A stretch of DNA of 64,000 bases from Verrucomicrobiota bacterium. Its GTDB lineage: Bacteria; Verrucomicrobiota; Verrucomicrobiia; Limisphaerales; SIBE01. A model generated the notes under the pieces. The model ran no database searches. It saw nothing but the letters and a program-made list of their open reading frames with translations, and was not told the origin of the DNA. Position numbers and translations under genes: made by a program. Within the stretch, counting starts at the first letter, position 1, and each line of letters opens with the position of its first letter. Of the stretch, positions 63,201-64,000 are shown piece after piece. The stretch is from assembly GCA_021733945.1 (NCBI GenBank), contig JAIPJX010000007.1, positions 1 through 64,000 on the forward strand, in the 5' to 3' direction.

Positions 63201-64000
63201 ATCCTGGTCGCCGAGATTGATGTCCGCACTTTCGCCGATATAGCGATACACCGGATTTAATCCCGCCAAACTCGAATCGAAGACATTCCGAACCTGACTC
63301 ACGTTCTGGACAACGTCGACCGTCTCGTCGTTGTAACGAATATACTGCACGCCGTAAACGGCACCCGGCACCCAGGCGGGCAGTCCGTCGTTTGCAGCCG
63401 CCGGGAGTTCGGAATCCAAAAGCGGCGTGTTGTCTGTGAACGCAAAATCCGTCGAGATCTTGTTCTCGTCCTTGACCAATGCGTCGGCCTCGAAGAACCC
63501 GAAATCGAAGGCCTTGTTCTCATACACCTCCACCGTCGTTTGAGTGGCTTCCTGGCCTTCGGTCCAAAGGTAGTACCTGCCCTGCGCGGGTGTGTAGTAG
63601 AATTCGTCCGAAATCTGGTGGGTCTGGGTGGCCCCGTCCGTGTAGGTGATCTTCCCGCCTTCCAAAACACCCTGCGAACGCTGCTCAGTGATGGTTTCGT
63701 CTTTGATTGAATAAACAATCTTTTGCAGCGTGACGGAGTCCGTGATGCTGATCTGACCTGACTGACCGCTGTCGAGATCCATGACACCCAGAACCAACGC
63801 AAAAGGACTTTCGTTGTTGATCTCCACATGCGGATTACCGTCGGCAACGACCAGCTTTCCATTGCCTGTGCTCAGCATTTGTCCGGTCAGCGTGATCCGC
63901 CCCGCCTGAGCCACAAAATCGTCGATCACAATCTGCCCGTTCACCGCATCGAAGTATCCGGAGAGCGTCTGACCGTCATTGGCGACATCCAGTCCGCTCT
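36279..64000 (-). CDS. Giant mosaic surface/secreted protein, 5' end outside the window
   Basis: Open without a stop from the window edge to the TGA at 36279: at least 9,239 codons. The N-terminus lies outside the window. Reading from the N-terminal side: a domain with [20 protein letters not shown], long filamentous-haemagglutinin-like beta-helix stretches ('..GDI.L.A.GDL....'), two cadherin-like TSDLQF repeats, a PA14 domain (~58500-57985), an MBG-type Ig domain (~57660-57440), 14 propeller repeats (~57410-55770) and more beta-helix. Next come an autotransporter-like [13 protein letters not shown]...GDVFDIL segment, eight ~183-residue repeats (~50900-46900), an alpha/beta section with threefold internal similarity (~46800-42480), RTX repeats (~41330-41010) and a final ~1,580-residue beta-helix. 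No membrane translocator or sorting motif is seen at the C-terminus. It is probably a matrix or contact protein. Confidence 0.95.
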   Translation of the reverse strand, partial: SGLDVANDGQTLSGYFDAVNGQIVIDDFVAQAGRITLTGQMLSTGNGKLVVADGNPHVEINNESPFALVLGVMDLDSGQSGQISITDSVTLQKIVYSIKDETITEQRSQGVLEGGKITYTDGATQTHQISDEFYYTPAQGRYYLWTEGQEATQTTVEVYENKAFDFGFFEADALVKDENKISTDFAFTDNTPLLDSELPAAANDGLPAWVPGAVYGVQYIRYNDETVDVVQNVSQVRNVFDSSLAGLNPVYRYIGESADINLGDQDYSDAGSWELVENVSRFATFEDVDLKKYDSDYANTTITLVNETEGGGFLKQKTYRTITTTVQGVKDYYTHVLKADYPVRIQFLKQNNPGLDITTPGDLVLTGTVEEPASARSMSFSSGGTISSSPTAAVFGHVEQVIGLGSVTMNIEGGKGPTFVSATGNITLTAVSKDNATNFIEIGQIVTTGGDVMITAKHGISFVGEDSIIRGNRIELQSLEGSINARVDSGAAKAGGIAALAKGDIHLIETDGDLLLVRPDFWEGATASVESENGKVTLRTVSGSILDGVYEEFRASGQSGIGALLQAKLSKAGLSPDQAKYAVSSSLAKAVLPHSTLLNGASGNAEFSNITAVDVLLLPGGNGTIGYASEAVAVSHPEVFGLLPLDQKELLSRASGDDVLSVEYELYLYKGDDALIDLARPEQFRNGRVWQRIVPEFAAGVEADWGTTDGTVSIRNGQFVTNKFAIEKLVVQVKDDVNVKVSGGVEIAAAGDVIVGALGDVNFLSVTNDLGVVFLKSRGDLTATDVHAVDGAILLRAAGNLGATRVVSDKGAISGFADGVLTAVSIFASSGGVTLTAGGQMNVDSVSSSEGDVRLASGGDMILTATNADANVQASAGVIELNAGGRMEVGKVLGLSALGNITLRSGEDMVLKSVLGQVPVLLESGNGILGTSVPGSANVVGYGITLNAGRGSVGSVEMPIVTNNLLDGTLTASVGQNLHLIERSGDLRIVLIDAPNGSVSLVAEAGSILGVPGGEGARIRSRALVLEAVHSGTAGGGIGLANSPIEVAVEQLEASGTRGGIALINLGDLVLAGDITNAGTGFISVQATGSILVNANVETAGGSIDLTSWSGGITQTDGTSISSGSSLGGDVRIESQTDLRVVRIDAGLGNVGIRSNVGNILPGGDAMFHVTSDGLFVAASNAVGALGNQFNPLRIAVSVLAGFGGAGGLSLLENDHLEVGDVAVSVIRATEGTSNAPILDRRNGLVTGFNGSIVLRTTSGTITVAPPGESTAGVGVLANGSGNILLQAQGANSDVFLGANVQSGTGDVSILSPRNVSIGSTAVVLASGAGNLDVEATTGSVSMAVGAGVINVGGSGNVRFWANGDLTLTHVDAGSGALSAISGTGRIADAGDAHVDIAGGSVRLWAPLGIGAENPLETSVQRVSAHAGSDIRLIEQDSVSVGLTDAIRVRRVMETAVTRELIDGMQSDLVTTNGGAILLQTINGSITLESNGSFGNPAAVSASGAGIVTLDAQGTGSDLVMFAGARSNMGNIQLSAARSVLQKTGATISTDVSPVAGEAGSSGVVSVTAVIGDILQEAGALIITADAGDGGDIRLEAGGNIQVSRIQGGRYASGPGDINLQPVVSATNSFTVFDGSVGDLQFLGVPFADVDSARLTVKVSVAEGTISAASTGTVTVSGTALERTFTGTIADLNTYFTTAGNITYLSGATGPGPQLLTLVASDGNSTSSAESTILVKPPQLPPVVSVPAGFTVMSNRTSDLQFAGTPFSDPDSATLTVTLSIGDGTISGQDAEGITIGGTPTARTFTGSVSALNTYFTTAGRITYTASPLTEGHLLREVYTGISGDTTAELLSSGKFPSSPDVVELLSDFEAPSAYGDNYGQRISGYITAPETGEYVFFVSGDDATELYLSYDENPANKKLIARETVWSRTREWLSSTGDSSLSAKRSDQFAGSEWPTPRTITLTAGETYYVEVLHKQNTGGDVLAVAWQLPSQANPPTDGSAPIAGAAFTATRTLRVAATDGYTTTTSGTKIEIQDKLTQTIGFTSSGARNFGTPFSVFATSSAGLAVTYSVVSGPALIDGRTIYTTDLGTVVVRATQDGNDEYLAAEPVDRTFTINPTINFGGLRQEYTGGAREVAVASVPAGFAVSVTYNGSQTSPTEVGKYTVIATINDTEYSGARSATFEITSASEWEVYQNGTTLQSVAMVDAVNGWAVGDTGYLWHTGDGGATWLRQEPTADRTLYAVWGTDADNVWAVGSFGTILRWNGTAWVEQGSGTSDTLRGIWGTDVNNIWAAGSSGRVTKWDGQAWRVQDTGGNQTSLGVWGSDSNHVWVVGTSGGIAQWDGTAWVTQSSGTTQTLYGIWGTDANNVWAVGNGGTIVKWNGSTWVTQSSGTTASFYAITGLSEQAVWVSGSSGTIRKWDGSAWSAETSGTSSSLYGIYAKDSGNVLAVGNGGVILAWDGSGWNTRVASNFSDTLSSVWGLDANNIWATGSGSTVVKWNGTSWETESSGSGQSLNSIWGIDANNIWGVGVDGTIRKWDGTSWIAQESGLSPVGTSSFKPTLSGVWGSDAQNVWAVGANGTIIKWNGTTWSSQDSGSTVSLSGVWGVDSSNVWAVGSGGTILKWNGTVWETQDPGSNFTLYSVWGRNANDVWVSGSSGRIFNWNGTEWVIETSNTTQTLYRIWTSDADTVWAVGSNGTIQKRQGGTWSSFSPGTLEDLRDIWGADANHLWALGGRGTILKLETTAGTTTQSIGPKEGEPPVLLANEETAVDDSDALRSIIRKNVGTGTLGQTVTFAPLDALTFSHTSLTLTLAASASSGLSASYRVLAGPASVTGDLLTISGPGTIVIEAIQTGDATYAAATPVQQWLTVNQDVGPLRAGGNVTLVAGGNITAVDSTDGPPHVIGDAVSLHAQGNVSGLRISANSISAGSGTGSVTLSHADGFNEAVNGLTLTDVQAPLGDVFVQALNSLNVQHVVAGRDVTLLSDLGSIVLVASEAGPAVSASEGYTLRNVVLSAALDITTLFIVRGTDRTEYRAGGTLNLPTGPVQPTFATALLVLASGEALALEADLSGVGETQLRSDVAVDYTGNIPVAGKFLIGGMLDGETTPRATLRSSGAFTYAASSNTRIDADRLIVEAGGDIAIRSDAAIMYVGGSLTTQTGHSIDILAGGSIELGSMTLTAPGGGVNLTAQNSGRVVLGYTGFLTADSVTATASGRIQLSTNVNTLQAHLTGEGEVFVQETDSVELTAVSAADGTVAATAGGTLTATDVVAGGNVILTSLTGDVVIGSVQTNTTSGVIHGGAFLGAIRASASNFRLTGASANLRAGDQQISASQSGVTLTGGVTGNLDPTLILGDVVLNDSLMSQIGAGATTDLVLNATGSVTIDPLSTLPRSLQVGAWRDLTVQGAIPTGGAVQLSALRELRVANGRVLATNQNLSLSAGGNILQVDEGAVQVVVGGQLTLESKESGNIKVSGSGGEGGFVLALAALYSGDLDLVSDGSLSVGTIDVGSGGTVNLTVNGAILELSESSVVRGHLLNAAATGAIGLQTELARVSIANMGTSGGITLNQRPGGGDLAIVSIQTGAGNTGAVTVTAAGGNLKLAPSGSTGPAILAHGTVTLTASGRIESNTAGRPVIEADALVLNATGGTDEIWTRIQSLAATVGGSSVAIENQGDLVIGVGGSGVTLTDAGLFVVHTSGSLTVNQNVSGSGGRVSLAAGHDTLTVTDGVEVSGGDVWLKAAFALLLGLAKGSRTLQVTSASIQPATNNGSVNVVGKTVTLVGGTIGSAGVPLISDLDVDGLLTIMARGDVHLAEKNGDLRLGHVLAGGTAALTAEAANIVDGILDGTPRVEAPGTLLTAASGSIGTAATPIRLRVASLEAHARDGAVLQNAGNLLVAGATVGSGGTLMVSAGGALTVAAGISVGSGGRLRLESTGGDLAVNADITGGNGLMTLIAHRDLSQASGTSILNPAGGIDAEAQVGTLVQGDGAIMTTASEGSGNILLVSARDLVVSGVQAGSGNIALISTTGNILDGGDIHPDVSGGGLVLRAAGSIGRLIPGANALETSVNTVTAWSGGGGIHLLEANSLSVGEVFVAVDRVNTDGTTSPVSVIQSDLITSENGSVELVTLAGGITITDGTTTLNGTGIRADGSGSIRIQAQGGGADVAVNVSIRTGSGTISIEAADQVTLSNGARFITSTVNVLVKAPNGLLANGELALGNSPGTLTIDGTQTFAAASSVTIQIGGVNPASTRGSASPVGGHYDQVLVTGNATLGGSFSIVLVNGFLPALGDVFDILMFAAAQDKFAAAAGLFGFGDGSLYFEVVQLEDRVRLVTRKRPAADDVKVAPGTAADGDKVGMFLNLDYFGSRTYEVNASIQAAEFFHATGSYVLQNGNQTVSLSDNTQTSTEFWRIGANGLDAFAGLNGPAANPGALGFALSDVAFGLGFAREVGTDRSWLSLKATAASAVQIGMEAIDIELSGSNLSVSINTGHAQSILSTEDTVIHYGASPVGVKTPASLGTNADAFTLDFAGEDGKLLMIAGSFDLRVGHFFYANGSLGFQKSSKTVTLADGTVASTDMLTVGGTNLNAFAGINGPYLVDTNNNGVIDEGDTPNRSAIGLSLGNVEFGLAILAPKAGQPKLEGLRWTSLTATAGSVDFLGIPSVTINARNLAVDINLVGGVTGETDPASRVIDFAADPLHIVSGTGTTVPLDLPGSKGRLVRVSGDFNLAVGDFFYVGGSLGFEKSSVSLALADGTVVEMESLTMGGSDLSAFVGINGPYLSDTNHDGVINSNDTPNPNARGMSLSGVEFALTLLAPKPGQAGVEGMSWTALEASVGSARVLGIPSVVRMTPGDVFVSINRVDGVAEGVDPDTRVVDFQATPLEVVTGTGKSHTIDLPGSRGELTRAGGSFSLAVSDFFFVNGSLGFEKSSRTVQLANGGLINADVITIGGTGLDAFAGINGPYEFDSNGDGIVDGRDVPSARAKGLVLDDVEFGLAIIYPKAGQADVEGLTWFGLEATANAVELVGIPELTMAGRNIRVSVNRVNGVAAGTQAAPWVVDFAARPLDVVTGIDSEVSVGVTGSRGELLRATADVELGVSDFFFVNGSFGFEKSTVSVTLASGATVLTDLLTIGGTGVDAFAGISGPYRVDSNSDGFIDETDTPNPNAKGLSLGGAEFGLAFMSPKSGQPDFEGLRWIGLQAGAESLDLLGIPGVTASGRNIAVTINQVTGSLPSGNAGRHVVDFGARPLDVFIGPDQTLTLNMDGQQGQLIRASGDVELALGSFFHVSGSVGFEKSTRSVQLADGRTVQVDVLAIGATNLNAFVGVNGPYRLDSNNDGTIDANDSPNTDALGLSLGGVELGLALMTPKPGNADLAGRRWTALTATGDSVELVGIPGLTASANQVSVSINQVGGTPDGNNPAKEIINFAVTPLNVLTGTGTSLTIRHDANQGQFVRASADLVLDVAGFVKLSGSFGFEQSIHDNETRILVGASGVETFLGTPDGRKGVQISNGRLGMVLLKDSAGQSTYALDASGTGALIGFESVVSLAGTVSVRANTTGRAINESIAVVRETVPVVFADDSNVLRLEGSGLSLEVLGFVKLRGNFVFEKEDVSQTETRILIGATDVSATLDAGVARFGMADGTFGMMLLATDQSSTYALNAEGRATLNIEGVAGVTGTLAFEANHTGAAVDETISVNGTAVQLLFANGNDVQKWSVRDLDVLLGDLLARLLDDTAEKLVGFEASLAPEPDDSGGFIYPNLISKPIPGLAESIDTLFGISPVLGIGDYTQHYLTPALRPNLEPVPGDTVPLGVYGPDGPTLRGWVDFLVAYWIPTLGGEDGQGLTVVPTETGFNLAFKSNIDFVKQLELQFGEGIRNLGLSVDGEIKLDVTVQTEIDFDLALDLLNPSFAFNLNNLAFQAHAAADDILLQGGIGPLRVGIGDADGERASAGLEIGGGISFVGGEFQFNPGNNQIHMNLPVFASLAGVSLSPGGTPRVTFGGSLFDGSGLTFTTENFDELLNFKSLSAADVILMIPDFLVYLEGLRESGKLTVGVPFIQTTLDAVLDFADAFNEKVVQKIDFYRPRVDLLSGTGAVLAADSAIFTASGASFTSDFENQDITIEGVGTFVIAAVVDAQTLELNNPSEVDVSERAWTVHKPVERIQTLQELVEALSNSGFSGSTYDAVEQQLRIPLSFSKDLAPLEFPIDFGFASSGVGLSTSAMGSLLANVSGGMTLVVDLDGATGTEGLSFLIDESVLTGTVTLSADDLEVAAQLGMLGITAGGAGSGSGVSVSATAELTLDRDPTQETPGDQLFGFRDLTNGEFFSALQFRLAGTAFAGMRGIAVSSGGGSSVPIASTAEIGIHVQDLTDFSQVTVVTQDPSVPFDLEQAVSDGTVGPNDVVVVLPDFGTAFAFQNLGFEQIVAGVRIGLGFLNDLLADQPFYTQRLPVINRSLAEVFAFVDQLAAKLDQAVADPEGTLRSAEIAIENALGIVDDNSLSAGDQKFSLTIADGILDIHIGLDALFSAAYGFALDLGSFKEMSGQSGSSELNGIDTLADSSGAGVAGEILLEAFAEASLDIGVDASATGDGGSPRFFLYDFDPGTGFGTRIALGGRLLGEDLSLGFHAGPIRMGVSGGTVVLDGDGDITTDDYAMLTVAIDQKSGSVTDDGRFYIGEENLMSNIEVKLIGGFAVELPLSITVVSSELKLGDPLSIRSNPVYGDQGLAQLLKHLANAPDKGSENPILFTFPDIAGTFQDLGGKFTLFGILTDPSFILDGVDATLGAIQDVFESSLGQDIPLIGSKLANAATMIREFRQGFLADLREKLSGNGKAIEYIQDSLYNLLGPDGLNILLDSNHDGFVSFADVRIEWLDVTGQKIADFQVGDEVPEGADAIQFDMKLGGILYGGGVDIPLDIDVPGFGLKVDGGFAIELSWSFDFGFGLSVTDGVYLVTNADGAAPELQLNASVFLDGEAGDPDLTTQFQGVGKLLFFKATIEDTDRSPTELGFQPSGLFGLLSLNYQGNSKNRLTATQILSTSLADTFQVDFGVQAELNLAMTLEVDAAVKGLPKLKGDLVVDWGWDIRTGSSKPVIQIQNLRVEIGSVVSDFLKPIAERIEGVLEPFRPIITALTKEIPGLAKFKVAPANLMGLIDVLFKLKGLKPINWSFIQAAEQMLSLVDRVNSMLGVNGDVLLGDIGGFGSGTLVADSAGLELLDDITDALPEDFAEFSKLLEAESMGAESSGSAGGSATARSGFRFVEYLLDINNWMQIFSGGDAVLFTYEMPLLSFKAEFDLVLARIPLAPLPFTININAFGSIEATADLAFGYDTFGIRKLISAGVSNVGVGAGFAAVMDGFYVSDVTLPEFKNGKVVKGTGGKEKPEFTLKGTIGLSAGLRVWPFIAGVRGGVELKIGLDLKDIGRSVLTKDASGNVTDVTYKADGKIRISEMTTLWNYQSGGFTNLFDLFGELDLVVGAFVKMKFFKKTRTLLDVDLLRVNLLTFSHLAPDVTPSLAVIDGTTLYVNSGTRAADRLYFNTEDGSETFLLSGSGGTVNVEFDDWYVSYDGITHVVMNGGAGNDVLDASRLHDVTVEFDGGAGNDSLMAGSAGGILRGGDGNDTLEGGAGDDTLDGGAGDDRLFGSAGNDLLDGGTGDDTISGGTNNDSFFFADNYGNNRVTEQGEIVELSFNAVTAPLTVTIRGSGVTVTNTNGDEFRLRGATGGLLTLGTGDDIVYIDDYPPGVLEIRDSGGNDTYFVREGRPASALSEGRLKIVDSAGDFDEIVLQQTRAQDPLVLETHRVSNGREILEYDSGIERLTIVGNAGQFGALGIVDFGGDVTVTSVGDVPLNLQTTGLRIVAQNFIYDREIQAGHIVLDTFKALDLVHRLNAAHDGYLDLRSYEQGANIHLKVDLLVSSGDSWDGAGSGWIRLIAPDGSIYNENDVELLVAAGHLILKARNSIGERVAPIIARADMVSAVTSASGSGDIVITGQSDLTFGVQGDLSEPGMAGILLPDETLLPVWRGQVPWDDALNGDWLGELADGNDVHAVAAGAGDVLILLNESDSRLTLLSGDIVVQAPGRDITLTADDLDLMSGAGQVIGTGKLVIQAGGAVWNYYLGTAAESASGDDVPREFFESAMELTTRDLAALADGFELVQIGRSDVGNLMVLGDATTESQIRLTGEGRGMDSSFRDRTLLLSDDVIVRGEVQAPANVLQMVAGSLTVETLNVHSVTEGPGSGLSADQLILEITGGIELAGSLQGTTSVNATAGAAIRIGYDPVDDPGMAPVIGSPTVILHSGAAISKAPDGAMSIVAGELELRAATGINDLDVSVGSLNASTATGDIELRESDPADSPADGLILTLVSAPNGSVTIQSVNRLEVRSVIATGAGAGADLESLEGNVVVVGSDTADVIHVDSYLTLRAPAGFELPRRVSGKTVILESSGLMELNSEFVVTTRLDLVSDGSIRITGDVVSPVAEVRITALGSAPAGTVDAGVIMIESARFVTGDVELRAPTRVEANLSTDLLLAGFVGGLNDFDPTGSIALQANGTLKLSSGIFAALGEARLMAGSIQSGDGPLLIAEHTIAEARSSVALRLWTDRLSVRSTIGGDIVVSEADGLVAEEVYAENGSVFISARGDLTAVDVRVATDAVGNDVTLEAVGDLFVGKVIAGESAGAAKAHSQVTLDAFGSIREPAGAVDNNEDLVDVDAWKVNLKHGQPIPDPVLVTGPDVTGASDELEIVSVDGLSDGATALSDELNIEAQGDYVLAAPTLTGDLNLAVSGSLVILNLQTQPGQNLALTSGGDITSLSSIDVGDAALSLNSAGGISIPGVLTAGQLSIGSSGNVTLTTNVNEISLNAGPGSNVSISNQGPLTIGSSASPGADITVSAGGDLTLGGGMTASNLSLESTGGSLILGGTLDVGSEGTISIKVAGAIEGVAPVTPQTAVGTSTRVRKFAPARALMAAPPSADFVSGVLVLSAEDGIGTGTALRTTATEFTGTTLRGDIRIQNSGSLVVHEAVALDGSVEISADGSLEVESARAVGAGHEVLLNASNGGNISVLEILARDGDITVHATGSISKLEGSAGVNFAGHRLTLSADVGFVAGGAISSEVSELTAEAAAGDLILANKGDLLVRHAITQDGSIDLSVEGALTVELVRAHGVGDVRLSTSGGGDVTVGLVTATGNALTIVSGGVIEELSDDAGPELVGAQVVLTASEGIGTAGALEIAALSLEATAPAGAAHMVNQLDQGT
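41010..41330 (-). repeat. RTX calcium-binding nonapeptides inside the giant protein
   Basis: At least eight GGxGxDxLx-type units: [62 protein letters not shown] and GGTNNDSFF. Such repeats form a calcium-dependent beta-roll. They lie about 1,580 residues before the C-terminus, not at the end as in classical type I-secreted toxins. Confidence 0.93.
42480..46800 (-). other. Alpha/beta section of the giant protein with ~370-residue periodicity
   Basis: Unlike its beta-helical flanks, this part alternates strands with amphipathic helices. A pattern of 'PDF/PDI ... (L/I)P(V/L)I..(T/S/K)L' followed by a helix with F/L heptads occurs three times. The examples are [19 protein letters not shown] (~45830), [20 protein letters not shown] (~44660) and [19 protein letters not shown] (~43600). 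[14 protein letters not shown] calcium-loop motif lies near 43430. No domain name is offered. Confidence 0.6.
46900..50900 (-). repeat. Eight ~183-residue repeats, five with calcium-loop motifs
   Basis: Each repeat holds a strand-rich start ending 'F(F/V)..(G/N)GS.GFEKS', then 'L.(I/V)G.(T/S).L.AF.GINGPY', a D-x-[DN]-x-[DN]G-type loop, 'G(L/M)SL..VEFGLAL..PK.GQ', and 'LRW.(A/S)L.A......GIP......N..V.IN'. The FEKS landmark falls near 50335, 49785, 49235, 48685 and 48135 (550-bp period). Diverged copies lie near 50830, 47590 and 47195. The loops read [48 protein letters not shown] and [12 protein letters not shown]. Confidence 0.9.
55770..57410 (-). repeat. Fourteen ~39-residue propeller repeats in the giant protein
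   Basis: Consensus 'TL.(G/S)(V/I)[24 protein letters not shown]' repeated 14 times, including the first divergent copy ([20 protein letters not shown]) and the last ([20 protein letters not shown]). Repeats of this type form blades; 14 blades would fit two consecutive seven-bladed propellers. Confidence 0.9.
57985..58500 (-). other. PA14 domain of the giant protein
   Basis: Starts [19 protein letters not shown] and includes [20 protein letters not shown] with [14 protein letters not shown], then [20 protein letters not shown]. This is the characteristic PA14 beta-barrel pattern ('G.I..P..G.Y.F...SDD...L'). PA14 domains usually bind carbohydrate, often with calcium held by the DD pair. It is followed by an MBG-type domain ([17 protein letters not shown]). 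Confidence 0.88.

Overview
The window is high-GC bacterial DNA, most probably from a large-genome member of the Verrucomicrobiota (Pedosphaera/Limisphaerales-like). This is an inference. It rests on an LL-diaminopimelate aminotransferase, secreted proteins ending in a short '...W..L......FYR' C-terminal domain, a sialate O-acetylesterase, a stand-alone HPr, very long Ig/cadherin/beta-helix secreted proteins, and abundant short palindromic repeats between genes.

Layout. 1-3900: repeats, then tyrS and rpsA on the minus strand (rpsA has its own hairpin terminator), then a Dabb-domain protein. 4029-7200: a tRNA-Gly followed by about 3 kb of repeats and gene remnants (a BrnA antitoxin with only the tail of its BrnT toxin, the 5' end of a DPP-IV-like peptidase gene, the 5' end of a glutaminase-like gene). 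7225-12360: a lipoprotein plus coiled-coil pair of unknown function, a secreted LVIVD-repeat propeller, a decayed 5'-nucleotidase and a SAM methyltransferase. 12500-13105: a 107-bp tandem array. 13365-15362: a small exported protein, a TlpA-like thioredoxin with a UGA codon in its active site, HPr and a tRNA-Ser. 15699-27793: sialate O-acetylesterase, a 1,396-residue fused 2-hydroxyacyl-CoA dehydratase activase, a di-haem cytochrome-c peroxidase, a cluster of six hairpin-like repeat elements, a NupC-type nucleoside transporter, a TPR membrane protein and dapL.

28042-64000: the remaining 56 percent of the window is one minus-strand transcription unit of two giant genes. The upstream gene is open from the window edge (64000) to 36279, at least 9,239 codons without a stop. 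It encodes a mosaic surface or secreted protein: beta-helix segments, PA14, MBG, a 14-repeat propeller array, eight copies of a ~183-residue repeat (five with calcium-loop motifs), a large alpha/beta section, RTX repeats, and a final beta-helix region. Its stop codon overlaps the start of the second gene (ATGA), which encodes a 2,746-residue exported protein of cadherin/He_PIG-like and Ig-like repeats. The overlap predicts translational coupling and suggests that the two products work together at the cell surface or in the matrix.

The two most unusual things are this coupled giant pair and the intergenic repeat system. The repeats are hairpin elements with distinct left and right inverted ends and interchangeable cores. 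They occur as dispersed single copies, a mixed cluster and a perfect-period tandem array.
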